NCBI RefSeq assembly: GCF_021233355.1
Contig: NZ_CP089507.1
Coordinates: 3,349,001-3,413,000 of the forward strand
DNA length: 64,000 bases
Origin: Luteimonas fraxinea
GTDB taxonomy: Bacteria > Pseudomonadota > Gammaproteobacteria > Xanthomonadales > Xanthomonadaceae
Reading direction: 5' to 3'
The position numbers were made by a program, and so were the translations under genes. Under the pieces are notes generated by a model. That model was not told the origin of the DNA, did no database searches, and saw nothing but the letters and a program-made list of their open reading frames with translations. How positions within the stretch are numbered: position 1 is the first letter of the stretch; every line of letters starts with the position of its first letter. This document shows positions 9,593-16,253 of the stretch, piece by piece.

Positions 9593-9909
9593 CCGGCCAA
9601 CCGTCCACAGCAGCCGCAATACAAGACCATGCCCGCACGATCTCCAAGAACAGAATGCTGTCGCACGCACGACTCCCCGCAAAGCGCGGCCATCGTAACG
9701 GTGATCCAGATGCATCGCTGTCGAAGCAGGCGGGTCGCGCATCCGGCGTAAGCCTCGGCTTGACTCGGAAAGATCGGGTGACGCAAGCGCGCGTCTGAAC
9801 GAACTAAGTGCGCACAGCACCCCTGGCCGCCGGGAACGATCTCGGCGCACATCATCGCGCCGGAGAACACATCACAGCGCTAGAAGGTGAGCAAAGCTGC
9901 AGTGCGCGG
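9593..9909. other. Distal boundary of the integron array, no gene seen
   Basis: 317 bp between the last cassette gene and the glycosylase. There is no convincing ORF. A possible degenerate attC spans about 9,805-9,918: ACTAAGTGCGCAC on the left and GTGCGCGGCTAGGC on the right are partly complementary, and the stop of the last cassette gene falls in the right arm, as it does in several intact attC sites. The match is weak. Confidence 0.35.
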
Positions 9910-10335
9910 CTAGGCGTCGCGAGACTCCGATGGTGGCAATGGTTGGCGTCGGAACGCGTAGATCAACCACCCAAATCCGAACGTAATCAGGCTTGGCCCG
10001 ACGCCGAAACCAAGAATAAGCGAGGGGAACCCTGGCTGCCTTTCAACCACCAAGTTGTACAGCACCCATAGGACGACCGCTGTCCCAGCGATCAAGCACG
10101 TGAAGCCCAGGAGAGCCTGCGGAACACCCAACAAGATGCCCAGTATGCGTAATGCTGGACTCGGGTCTTCAGCCGCGCGCAACTCGGCACCGACATCGAG
10201 CCAGTACATGATTGCCAAAATCATCGCGGCAATGAATGTGAAGAAAAAGACGTCCGAGTGCATGTGCCTCAGTGCCAAAACTGACAGCACCATGGCCGCG
10301 AAAGCTGAGAGAAGTTTTCTGAAGGCGAGTCTCAT
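9910..10335 (-). CDS. Integron cassette 15: multi-pass membrane protein, unknown
   Basis: A 141-aa protein with about four hydrophobic segments (roughly residues 10-24, 29-46, 65-95 and 105-128) and a polar C-terminus ending SESRDA. I do not recognise a family. It is the cassette farthest from attI and therefore probably the oldest insertion. Its TAG stop falls in what may be the remnant of its own attC. Its start lies only 2 bp from attC14. Confidence 0.55.
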   Translation of the reverse strand: MRLAFRKLLSAFAAMVLSVLALRHMHSDVFFFTFIAAMILAIMYWLDVGAELRAAEDPSPALRILGILLGVPQALLGFTCLIAGTAVVLWVLYNLVVERQPGFPSLILGFGVGPSLITFGFGWLIYAFRRQPLPPSESRDA

Positions 10336-10337
10336 CG

Positions 10338-10396
10338 GTCCAACGCCTGAGTTAAGCCGCGCTGCGAAGCGGCGTCGGCTTTGACGAACTGTTAGG
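10338..10396 (-). repeat. attC14
   Basis: An imperfect palindrome with the arms GTTAAGCCGCGCTGCGAAGC and GGCGTCGGCTTTGACGAACTG. The right boundary carries CTGTTAGG; the left core reads GTCCAACGC instead of CCTAACGC, so the crossover core is non-consensus on the side joining cassette 15. Confidence 0.8.
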
Positions 10397-10640
10397 CCTC
10401 ACTCCGGCAGGCCCGAGGCTTGCGGCTTGAGCGATTGACGGCCGCACGGAATACGGCGCATGCCACTAACAAGCCAAGTGCCACCGCGGACATGACAACT
10501 GCAGGCAAGAGCCATGGCGGGGAGCCTTCTGCTGCTGCGATCAGGCGCGGCGCAGCGATGATTCCGACGATGGCGCCCGCTAGCGCGAGCACGTACACCA
10601 GTAGCGAGCGACGTGGTGAAAGTTTTTGGCTGTTACTCAT
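10392..10640 (-). CDS. Integron cassette 14: two-helix membrane protein, unknown
   Basis: An 82-aa protein. A short basic N-terminus (KLSPRRS) is followed by hydrophobic segments at about residues 13-36 and 43-66 and a basic C-terminal tail. No family is recognised. The TAA stop is supplied by the conserved CCTAAC of attC14, so the cassette's recombination site finishes the gene. The start is 22 bp from attC13. Confidence 0.55.
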   Translation of the reverse strand: MSNSQKLSPRRSLLVYVLALAGAIVGIIAAPRLIAAAEGSPPWLLPAVVMSAVALGLLVACAVFRAAVNRSSRKPRACRSEA

Positions 10641-10662
10641 AAGCCGAGAATGCTCCTGTGAG

Positions 10663-10721
10663 GCCTAACGCCTGAATTAAGGCGTGCTGCGAAGCGGCGT
10701 CGGCTTGAATGAATTGTTAGC
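10663..10721 (-). repeat. attC13
   Basis: A 59-bp element: GCCTAACGCCTGAATTAAGG, a short GC loop, then GTCGGCTTGAATGAATTGTT and AG. The core is intact on both sides. Confidence 0.9.
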
Positions 10722-11148
10722 GCGCACTGCCGCACCGTGCATGTTGCGGTGTAAAAGACTCAAGCCTCACGAAAGCTGGCTTGCCCTCAAACTCGAGCGG
10801 CTCAGGGATAACTGCTACTTGGTACTCAGCTAGAGTGTCGAATAGGCAGTTAGTACATTCCCGAGCAGCCAGAACTCGCAGGCGAGTGCCGGCCGCGAGT
10901 GGGAGGAGAAACGTCCTTTCCGGACCGCTGAATCCTGGATTCCAGATAGACACGTAGTCCGTCTTCTTGTCTTTCTCAAGCTTCGTTGCAACCCCATGGG
11001 CACGAATGGCTACAAGCAACTCACATGTGTCCCCGATAAGGTCGCGGTACTTAGGGGTTCCAGAGGTGTCCTTATATGTTTGCTTCATATCGCAACCAAG
11101 GAGCGAGATGGCGGCGATAAGTGCCACAAACGACCGAGATTGTTTCAT
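10717..11148 (-). CDS. Integron cassette 13: putative lipoprotein, unknown
   Basis: A 143-aa protein with a lipoprotein signal: MKQSRSF-ALIAAISLLGC, lipobox LLGC, lipidated Cys at residue 19. The mature part has four more cysteines, including an ECTNC pair, and no recognisable family. The ATG at 11,148 is preferred over upstream in-frame codons that lie inside attC12. The TAA stop is formed by attC13. Confidence 0.6.
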   Translation of the reverse strand: MKQSRSFVALIAAISLLGCDMKQTYKDTSGTPKYRDLIGDTCELLVAIRAHGVATKLEKDKKTDYVSIWNPGFSGPERTFLLPLAAGTRLRVLAARECTNCLFDTLAEYQVAVIPEPLEFEGKPAFVRLESFTPQHARCGSAR

Positions 11149-11153
11149 GTTCG

Positions 11154-11265
11154 CACTAACACTAGAGTTCAGCGGCGTTGTAGCGGGATGGGGACGAGGT
11201 GGCAAGCTCTACCTGCCGTCTGGGCCGCAGACCGATGCAACGTCGGCTGCAACGACTCGTTAGGC
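11154..11265 (-). repeat. attC12 (long form)
   Basis: A 112-bp attC. The outer arms GCACTAACACTAGAGTTCAG and CTGCAACGACTCGTTAGGCA keep CTAAC and GTTAG cores, but the central stem-loop is about 50 nt longer than in its neighbours. Variable-length central regions are normal in attC, so this cassette probably came from a different source array. Confidence 0.75.
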
Positions 11266-11298
11266 ACCAGCTAGTCCACCTGCGAGCAGCAACTAAGC

Positions 11299-11676
11299 TC
11301 ACATGAACCAACTGAAGTGTGTGTGGCTTACATAGCTACCCATGTGCAGCGAAGCTCGTTTCCCGCGAACGATCAGATAGAACGCAGGCATTCGCGGATC
11401 GCGGCCGTCGTATCGAAGGACCATGCTTCTTTGAAACCTGAAAGCTTCTACCGTCAACCCGGCATTGACATGCACCCATTCGTTCGAGCCCGGTGTTTCG
11501 GCACGAACTATGGTGACACACGTTTCAGGTTGCCGGCGAGGTGGATGCTCACATGTCCCGATGCCGATATCGATGGAGTAGCCGTTTCCGTCTCCGAAGT
11601 AGAGCGAATGAGATGCTCGGGCGCTACCGGAGATCAGAGACAGCAAGATCGCGATGATCCCGAAAACCCGAGTCAC
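11299..11676 (-). CDS. Integron cassette 12: secreted protein, unknown
   Basis: A 125-aa protein with a Sec signal peptide (MTRVFGIIAILLSLISGSARA, cleavage at about residue 21) and a mature domain with two cysteines (GTCEHPP and ETCVTIV), probably disulphide-linked in the periplasm. It is rich in beta-type sequence. No family recognised. The stop lies about 34 bp before attC12. Confidence 0.55.
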   Translation of the reverse strand: MTRVFGIIAILLSLISGSARASHSLYFGDGNGYSIDIGIGTCEHPPRRQPETCVTIVRAETPGSNEWVHVNAGLTVEAFRFQRSMVLRYDGRDPRMPAFYLIVRGKRASLHMGSYVSHTHFSWFM

Positions 11677-11695
11677 GATGAATCTCTCTCCGTGT

Positions 11696-11754
11696 GCCTG
11701 ACGGCTGAATTAAGCCGTGCCGCAAAGCGGCGTCGGCTTGAATAAATTGTTAGA
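11696..11754 (-). repeat. attC11
   Basis: A standard 59-bp element with CGGCTTGAATAAATTGTTAG on the right. The left core reads GCCTGACGG, giving GTCAGGC rather than GTTRRRY on the recombining strand, so one crossover point is mutated. Confidence 0.85.
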
Positions 11755-11762
11755 GGGGCAGC

Positions 11763-12138
11763 CTACGTGGCGTCGTGGCTGATTGCCAGGCTGCCGACGA
11801 ACCACAGGTACGCGGCTGCTGTGACAGTAAGCAGGGGCAGCGCGCCGATCCAGCGCCACCGAAGGGCCAAGACCGAAGGGGCAACTAGGGCGACCGTGAC
11901 GATGAGTCCAGCCAGTGGAAGTACCTGGCGAGTTGCGATGATTCAATGCCGGGGATGCCTGCCACAAAATATGAGGCCGCAAAGAGAAAGAAAGCAGAAA
12001 GGCCTGCGGCTGACGCCTTGAGCTTACGGTTCGGCGTCGCAGTGAGAGCGAAACCGGGAGGATAGCGGTGAGCGCGATGAGTCCGGGAATACCTTGTTCC
12101 GCGGCAAAGAGAGTGTGGTCCCAATCCATAACTGTCAC
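11763..12138 (-). pseudogene. Integron cassette 11: decayed membrane protein gene, two apparent frameshifts
   Basis: No single frame accounts for this cassette, but three consecutive frames join into a plausible multi-pass membrane protein. Frame one, from GTG 12,138 or ATG 12,129, reads MDWDHTLFAAEQGIPGLIAL. A second frame supplies ASAAGLSAFFLFAASYFVAG. A third supplies LPLAGLIVTVALVAPSVLAL and ends at TAG 11,763-11,765 just before attC11. The frame switches fall near 12,050 and 11,905-11,930. The three hydrophobic stretches in sequence make chance unlikely. Sequencing error at two places is the alternative. Confidence 0.6.
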
Positions 12139-12140
12139 TG

Positions 12141-12200
12141 CCCCTAACGCAAGAATTAAGCGTACCCGCGAAGCGAATTCGGCTCGAATTAATTAATAGG
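12141..12200 (-). repeat. attC10 (degenerate)
   Basis: The left core CCCTAACGC is intact, but the right arm reads CGGCTCGAATTAATTAATAGG instead of CGGCTTGAATGAATTGTTAG, so the inner conserved box of this site is eroded. The hairpin ACCCGCGAAGCGAATTCGG is imperfect. Confidence 0.75.
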
Positions 12201-12623
12201 GCGTATCGCGACTACCGAGATGTTGCGCGAAACGAATCAGGTAGCCATCCGGGTCCTGGACGAGGAACTCGCGCTGCCCTTTTTTAAATTGGATGCGGCC
12301 GAGTACCACGTGTCCTTGACTTCTCGAAAGATGGTCACGCCGGAAGCCAGCAAGGCAGATCGGACTGCATCGGCATCCACGACTCCGATCTGGAAGTTAA
12401 CGCCTCGCCCAAGCGGGCGATCAAGAGGGGTGACATTCCATCCGCGCTCGTGTTGTTGTTCAAGCATCAGCTGAGCTTGCCCGAGTTCGAGGTAGGCAAA
12501 TGGGGGTTCGTCTCGCTGAAATCGAACAGAAAAGCCGGCAGTTGTGTAGAAGCGAAGTGAGGTTTCAATCCGGTCCACCGTGAGTTCGGGTACGAGAGGG
12601 TTCCAGTAAGGTTCTTCGGGCAT
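12193..12623 (-). pseudogene. Integron cassette 10: VOC/bleomycin-resistance-like protein, frame interrupted at A-AAA-AAG
   Basis: The zero frame (12,237-12,623, 128 aa) begins MPEEPYWNPLVPELTVDRIE, with SLRFYTTAGFSVRFQRDEPP and AYLELGQAQLMLEQQ, an ordinary glyoxalase/bleomycin-resistance (VOC) fold. At 12,279-12,285 the coding strand reads A AAA AAG in frame. After it the zero frame continues into low-quality serine-rich sequence and stops. The minus-one frame continues the conserved VOC C-terminus GQREFLVQDPDGYLIRF and ends with TAA at 12,193-12,195 inside attC10. Either one base was lost from the homopolymer, or a minus-one slip restores a protein of about 143 aa. VOC cassettes are common in integrons. 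Confidence 0.7.
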
Positions 12624-12648
12624 GTGAGAGTCCGTGGATAATTGTGCG

Positions 12649-12759
12649 GCCTGACGCCTAAGTTAAGCCGAGACGCGTAGTGGAGCGAAGCGCATAGCAA
12701 GCTGTACCTTCCATGTGCTTTGCGGAACGAGGCGGCTTCAGCTTGAACGCATTGTTAGA
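12649..12759 (-). repeat. attC9 (long form)
   Basis: A 111-bp element. The left arm is GCCTGACGCCTAAGTTAAGC (core again GTCAGGC on the recombining strand) and the right arm is CAGCTTGAACGCATTGTTAG. About 60 nt of central sequence contain imperfect complementarity. Confidence 0.75.
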
Positions 12760-13201
12760 CCGCGCCGCCAGAAAGCCTGACCCAAGACTGCCGAAGCCCC
12801 ATAAGATGGACGATGCCAATCAATAGGCAGATTGAAGAACTCACGGCCCAGAACGTCATGCTGTTCCCGGGGAAGTAAGCCATGGCCGGCGCGAATGCGA
12901 TGCCACGAACAATGTAGATGGCGGTGATCACGGAGAGAGCGGTACGCCGCAACGGTAACTTGCGAATCAGACCGGCGCCGGAGAGAGCGTAGGCGCTCCA
13001 CCCAGTGAGAACGCTGGCAATGATTAGGGTAACGACGGTGGGGTACCAGTGACCGGCCAAGTGCAGCTGCGCCATTTGCTCTCCGGCCCCCAAGAGCCGA
13101 AACAGCGGAGCGCCCACCACCAGGCACGCTAAATGCATCAGCGCAGCGAGGCCGCTGAGGGCGCCGCCGAATACCAGAAGCTTGTTTGTTGGACTGGCCA
13201 T
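12755..13201 (-). CDS. Integron cassette 9: four-helix membrane protein, unknown
   Basis: A 148-aa protein with about four membrane segments: LLVFGGALSGLAALMHLACL, TVVTLIIASVLTGWSAYAL, TALSVITAIYIVRGIAF and FWAVSSSICLLIGIVHLMGL. The arrangement recalls small integral proteins of unknown function often seen in cassettes. It starts 15 bp from attC8, and its TAA stop comes from attC9. No family assigned. Confidence 0.6.
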   Translation of the reverse strand: MASPTNKLLVFGGALSGLAALMHLACLVVGAPLFRLLGAGEQMAQLHLAGHWYPTVVTLIIASVLTGWSAYALSGAGLIRKLPLRRTALSVITAIYIVRGIAFAPAMAYFPGNSMTFWAVSSSICLLIGIVHLMGLRQSWVRLSGGAV

Positions 13202-13215
13202 GTTGCTCCCCTGCG

Positions 13216-13274
13216 GCCTAACGCTTGAATTAAGCCGTGCCGCGAAGCGGCATCGGCTTGAATGAATTGTTAGG
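13216..13274 (-). repeat. attC8
   Basis: GGCCTAACGCTTGAATTAAG, loop CGCGAAGCGG, CATCGGCTTGAATGAATTGT and TAGG. Intact cores; a single-base difference in the left arm relative to the commonest form. Confidence 0.9.
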
Positions 13275-13664
13275 GCGCAGGCGACGATGCCACGCCAAGG
13301 AAAAGCACACGCCAACGCTGGCGAAAACAAGGTGCAGCCCCCATGCCCGTGAACAGTACCACTCCCAGTTGATGGGGTAGTTGGAGAGCACGAAGAGCCC
13401 GAGCCAAACCCCAACTGGGCCGGATACGGCCCCAACAAGAAGGCGAACCGCCAACGAACGGTTGCCACGCAACGCGAGTTGGAAAGGCACCGCAACGGCG
13501 AACAAAAACATCGCGGTGAGAACAATGCCGACCACCGCAGCACCCAACGTGTCTAGCGAAGGTCTAAACGGCCATGTGCCAGGAAAAAAGAGCAGCGCCC
13601 AAGCCGCGAAAGCGCATGACCCAAGTAGTGCCGATTGGACAATGAAGAACCGAACAAGCTTCAT
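13230..13664 (-). CDS. Integron cassette 8: four-helix membrane protein with attC-encoded tail
   Basis: A 144-aa protein with hydrophobic segments near residues 5-28, 37-62, 70-90 and 108-124. The reading frame does not stop at the attC boundary but continues through attC8, so the C-terminus PNNSFKPMPLRGTA is encoded by the recombination site. No family is recognised for the membrane domain. The start MKLVRFFIVQ lies 5 bp from attC7. Confidence 0.6.
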   Translation of the reverse strand: MKLVRFFIVQSALLGSCAFAAWALLFFPGTWPFRPSLDTLGAAVVGIVLTAMFLFAVAVPFQLALRGNRSLAVRLLVGAVSGPVGVWLGLFVLSNYPINWEWYCSRAWGLHLVFASVGVCFSLAWHRRLRPNNSFKPMPLRGTA

Positions 13665-13669
13665 CTGCG

Positions 13670-13728
13670 CCCTAACGCCTGAGTTAAGCCGCGCCGCGAA
13701 GCGGCGTCGGCTTGAATGAATTGTTAGG
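13670..13728 (-). repeat. attC7
   Basis: GCCCTAACGCCTGAGTTAAG, CGCCGCGAAGCGGCG, TCGGCTTGAATGAATTGTTA and GG. Canonical cores and near-perfect central hairpin. Confidence 0.92.
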
Positions 13729-14055
13729 CCCCGGCCGAGCAACCTTGACCTGCCCCTCTAGAGTAGGACCGCGGAGAGTTGCAGTCTGGTTTGGACGGGA
13801 GAACAGAATACGTGCGTCCCGGAATTCTCCGCCGTCAATGAGCCTTGCAGTACCAAGTGCGACTGCATCTTTCTGACCCGGAGTGCGGTACACAAGCTCC
13901 CGGTGAATGTACTGAACTGGAAAGATGACACCGCCGCCTGAAGAAACGTACTCCAAGAGGAACAGCGTAAGTTCTTGGCCGGCGCCAAGCTCGGCAACGA
14001 TGCCTGACGTGAGTGGGGGAAGCTCGTGGAAGTATTCGCTGTCAGGAGTTGCCAT
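13684..14055 (-). CDS. Integron cassette 7: hypothetical protein with attC-encoded tail
   Basis: A 123-aa soluble protein without signal or membrane segment, with beta-rich sequence (ELTLFLLEYVSSGGGVIFPV, then YIHRELVYRTPGQ). No family recognised. The frame reads into attC7, which supplies the last 14 residues PNNSFKPTPLRGAA and the TAA. The start is 15 bp from attC6. Confidence 0.55.
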   Translation of the reverse strand: MATPDSEYFHELPPLTSGIVAELGAGQELTLFLLEYVSSGGGVIFPVQYIHRELVYRTPGQKDAVALGTARLIDGGEFRDARILFSRPNQTATLRGPTLEGQVKVARPGPNNSFKPTPLRGAA

Positions 14056-14070
14056 AGTGCTTTCCCGGGG

Positions 14071-14129
14071 GCCTAACGATTGAGTTAAGCCGTGCCGCGA
14101 AGCGGCATCGGCTTGAATGAGTTGTTAGA
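14071..14129 (-). repeat. attC6
   Basis: GCCTAACGATTGAGTTAAGC, CGCGAAGCGG, CATCGGCTTGAATGAGTTGT and TAG. Cores intact; GATTG replaces GCCTG next to the left core. Confidence 0.9.
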
Positions 14130-14175
14130 CGCGCGCCTGCAGACGTCAAATCCCGACGCTTCTTGCCAAGCAGCG

Positions 14176-14601
14176 TCAAGGAAGTTGGACATGCAGTCTC
14201 CACTCAGGCGAACACTCAGCGTAGCCGAGCTGATTTGAGTACTCAGAGATGTAACTGTAGCCATGGCCGCGCTGCGAAAGATCAAGCAAGAACGCGCAGA
14301 AGGCCTCCAGAACCTCCGCACTACCGCGCATCCTGAGAATACTTCGCTGCGTCCAATCAATCATTGTTGGATAGGAATCATCCTGGTTCTGAAGCGAGGT
14401 GAAGAGCTCCGGTTGGTTAGGATCTTTTGTGATCTCAATGCCGATGCGCGAAGACGTCTGAAGCATTTCTGGCTCTCCGCTGCTGATGGCTGATCGCAAC
14501 TGTCGGGCGAATGACTCGTAGTCAGACGGACTACCACGCACCACAAAGTCATCGATGAGGCCGTTGGAGCGATGCATCTGTCGATGTTCGAGATCAATCA
14601 T
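14176..14601 (-). CDS. Integron cassette 6: hypothetical cytoplasmic protein
   Basis: A 141-aa soluble protein with mixed alpha/beta composition. Notable segments: SPSDYESFARQLRSAI, a TMIDWTQRSILRMRGSAEVL helix and a C-terminal YISEYSNQLGYAECSPEWRL. Its size, acidity and position next to an Imm32-like cassette would suit an immunity or antitoxin-type protein, but I cannot assign it to a family. The stop is about 45 bp before attC6; the start is 7 bp from attC5. Confidence 0.55.
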   Translation of the reverse strand: MIDLEHRQMHRSNGLIDDFVVRGSPSDYESFARQLRSAISSGEPEMLQTSSRIGIEITKDPNQPELFTSLQNQDDSYPTMIDWTQRSILRMRGSAEVLEAFCAFLLDLSQRGHGYSYISEYSNQLGYAECSPEWRLHVQLP

Positions 14602-14607
14602 TCGCGC

Positions 14608-14666
14608 GCCTAACGCCTGAATTAAGCCGCGCCACGAAGTGGCGTCGGCTTGAATGAATTGTTAGG
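14608..14666 (-). repeat. attC5
   Basis: GCCTAACGCCTGAATTAAGC, CGCCACGAAGTGGCG, TCGGCTTGAATGAATTGTTA. The two base changes in the stem (C to A, G to T) compensate each other and keep it paired. Confidence 0.92.
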
Positions 14667-14949
14667 GCGCATCCTTGGATAAGCCGTGCTTATGCGCCCA
14701 ATCTTGAGTCCAACCATAGAGCTTCAGGTGATGGACCTGCCTGCAGCCGGAAGACTGCTCTTGCAGCAACATTGACTCTGTAAGCTCCGCGCCACCCCAT
14801 GACTCGCTAAAGAGATGGCTGTCTTCACACTCGCCTTTTTCGACGCGCTGACGCAAAGAAGAGATCGCTTTCTCAAGGGCTTCGAGGCCGGCCAAGTCTG
14901 CGTGCAGGTAAACCACATCTCCCGACTGTTCTGCGACGATGCTCAGCAT
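14662..14949 (-). CDS. Integron cassette 5: Imm32-like immunity protein
   Basis: A 95-aa acidic protein matching what I know of the Imm32 family. An N-terminal beta strand is followed by LAGLEALEKAISSLRQRVEK, the SWGGAELTES motif and a C-terminal VHHLKLYGW strand. Imm proteins neutralise cognate polymorphic toxins delivered by neighbouring cells. No toxin gene is nearby, so it would be an orphan immunity gene. The TAA is supplied by attC5. The call is from motif recognition; a profile search would settle it. Confidence 0.6.
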   Translation of the reverse strand: MLSIVAEQSGDVVYLHADLAGLEALEKAISSLRQRVEKGECEDSHLFSESWGGAELTESMLLQEQSSGCRQVHHLKLYGWTQDWAHKHGLSKDAP

Positions 14950-14973
14950 TTGGTCTCCAAGATCGCGAATGCG

Positions 14974-15033
14974 CCCTAACGCCTGAATTAAGCCGCGCCG
15001 CGAAGCGACGTCGGCTTGAATGAATTGTTAGCC
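14974..15033 (-). repeat. attC4
   Basis: GCCCTAACGCCTGAATTAAG, CGCCGCGAAGCGACG, TCGGCTTGAATGAATTGTTA and GC. Canonical cores. Confidence 0.92.
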
Positions 15034-15042
15034 CGCGGCGCG

Positions 15043-15666
15043 CTACCGGGGATAGCTTTCCTCATAAGGATGATCTCCGGCTGTACCGAGCCACGGTGTA
15101 AGTGATGACAATGGTCTTTCTGACGCTGTGAAAGAGACATTGATGTTGTCCTGTGTGCACCGCGCTGGGTGGCGATTGCCGCTATGAACTATGTTTCCAG
15201 TAACTACTACCTGAAGGGCACTGCCTTTTTGGGTGATGTTGATCTGGCCGCGTTCGATGGTGCCGGAGCAGGCAGCATGCGGCCATGCTGAGCTACCTTT
15301 TGTGTGCACCACGACCACCGAATCGTCAATGGCAATAGCACCTGGGTCTGGCCCTGAGTTCTTGAACCAGATCGTCAACTTCTCAAACACTTCATCGTCC
15401 ACCGTAAGCGCCCCACCTGGGGAATAGAAGCGGTGAGCAACAACCGTGCCTTGTCCAGATGACAGCCTATGAGCAAATAACCCCATCTCGGAGCGGTCTA
15501 GTGCAGCTACATTCTCGGGTCGCACGCCCAGTTCAGAAAGATAATCTGGATCTGCTAGCACAGCATTATGGACGAAGAATCCATCGTTCCGCGCCTTGCC
15601 CTGACCCATGACCGTGCAGGAGGACAAGAACGAAGCGATTAAGAAGACGGCGGCGTGCTTAGTCAT
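15043..15666 (-). CDS. Integron cassette 4: putative lipoprotein, unknown
   Basis: A 207-aa protein, the longest cassette product. Lipoprotein signal MTKHAAVFLIASFLSSC with the lipobox LSSC and lipid-modified Cys at residue 17. The mature region is beta-rich and has further cysteines (HAACSG and ARCTQD). No family recognised. It starts 5 bp from attC3. Confidence 0.58.
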   Translation of the reverse strand: MTKHAAVFLIASFLSSCTVMGQGKARNDGFFVHNAVLADPDYLSELGVRPENVAALDRSEMGLFAHRLSSGQGTVVAHRFYSPGGALTVDDEVFEKLTIWFKNSGPDPGAIAIDDSVVVVHTKGSSAWPHAACSGTIERGQINITQKGSALQVVVTGNIVHSGNRHPARCTQDNINVSFTASERPLSSLTPWLGTAGDHPYEESYPR

Positions 15667-15671
15667 GAGCG

Positions 15672-15730
15672 GGCTAACGCCTGAATTAAGCCGTGCCGCG
15701 AAGCGGCATCGGCTTGAATGAATTGTTAGG
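15672..15730 (-). repeat. attC3
   Basis: GGCTAACGCCTGAATTAAGC, CGCGAAGCGG, CATCGGCTTGAATGAATTGT and TAGG. Canonical cores. Confidence 0.92.
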
Positions 15731-16187
15731 CGACAAACCTTGCAACTACGAACGCGCCGACTGAGAAGGCTGCCAGCAAACCGTAGAAGTTAAGAATGTG
15801 CCACCGATTGCGATTGCCGAGAATAGAGAAGACACGAGGCACCGACGGATACTGGAGCTTGCGACCAAAACTGTGGTGGTAGCCAGAAAGTAGATCTGGT
15901 GCTGCTGAGTCGGCCAAGTACCTGTCGATGCGCGCGGAGATATCTGTGGTGTGTTGAATCGCCGTGTCTTGAAACGACTTGTAGATGAGTTCTAAGTAGA
16001 TGAAGGCAACAAGCAAAGCCAAGTTGGAGAGTGCAATCAGGTCTTGGCCTTGCGACACAGAGAAAGCGATGACAGCCGATGACGTAAGAAGTGCCCAGTT
16101 CTTGATCTTGAAGATGTGGTCATCGCACTTGTCGATGAATCCAAGTGTCTGGGCGAAATCTTCTTTCAGAGCTTCGATTGGCTGCAT
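15726..16187 (-). CDS. Integron cassette 3: membrane protein, unknown
   Basis: A 153-aa protein with two adjacent N-terminal membrane helices (about residues 30-68), a soluble central region of about 60 residues and a final helix (LNFYGLLAAFSVGAFVVARF). Two helices flanking a cytoplasmic domain is a layout also found in membrane effectors of defence systems, but no specific family is identifiable. The TAA stop is from attC3; the start is 5 bp from attC2. Confidence 0.55.
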   Translation of the reverse strand: MQPIEALKEDFAQTLGFIDKCDDHIFKIKNWALLTSSAVIAFSVSQGQDLIALSNLALLVAFIYLELIYKSFQDTAIQHTTDISARIDRYLADSAAPDLLSGYHHSFGRKLQYPSVPRVFSILGNRNRWHILNFYGLLAAFSVGAFVVARFVA

Positions 16188-16192
16188 TTGTC

Positions 16193-16252
16193 GCCTAACA
16201 CCAGAATTAAGCCGACCCGCGAAGCGGGTTCGGCTTGAATGAATTGTTAGCC
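16193..16252 (-). repeat. attC2
   Basis: CGCCTAACACCAGAATTAAG, ACCCGCGAAGCGGGTT, CGGCTTGAATGAATTGTTAG. The central stem differs from the other sites but is fully complementary. Confidence 0.92.
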
Positions 16253-16253
16253 G

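Noticed and set aside
9805..9918. Possible fifteenth attC at the distal end
   Set aside because: Only partial complementarity and a core of CTAGGC; listed as a boundary note and not counted.
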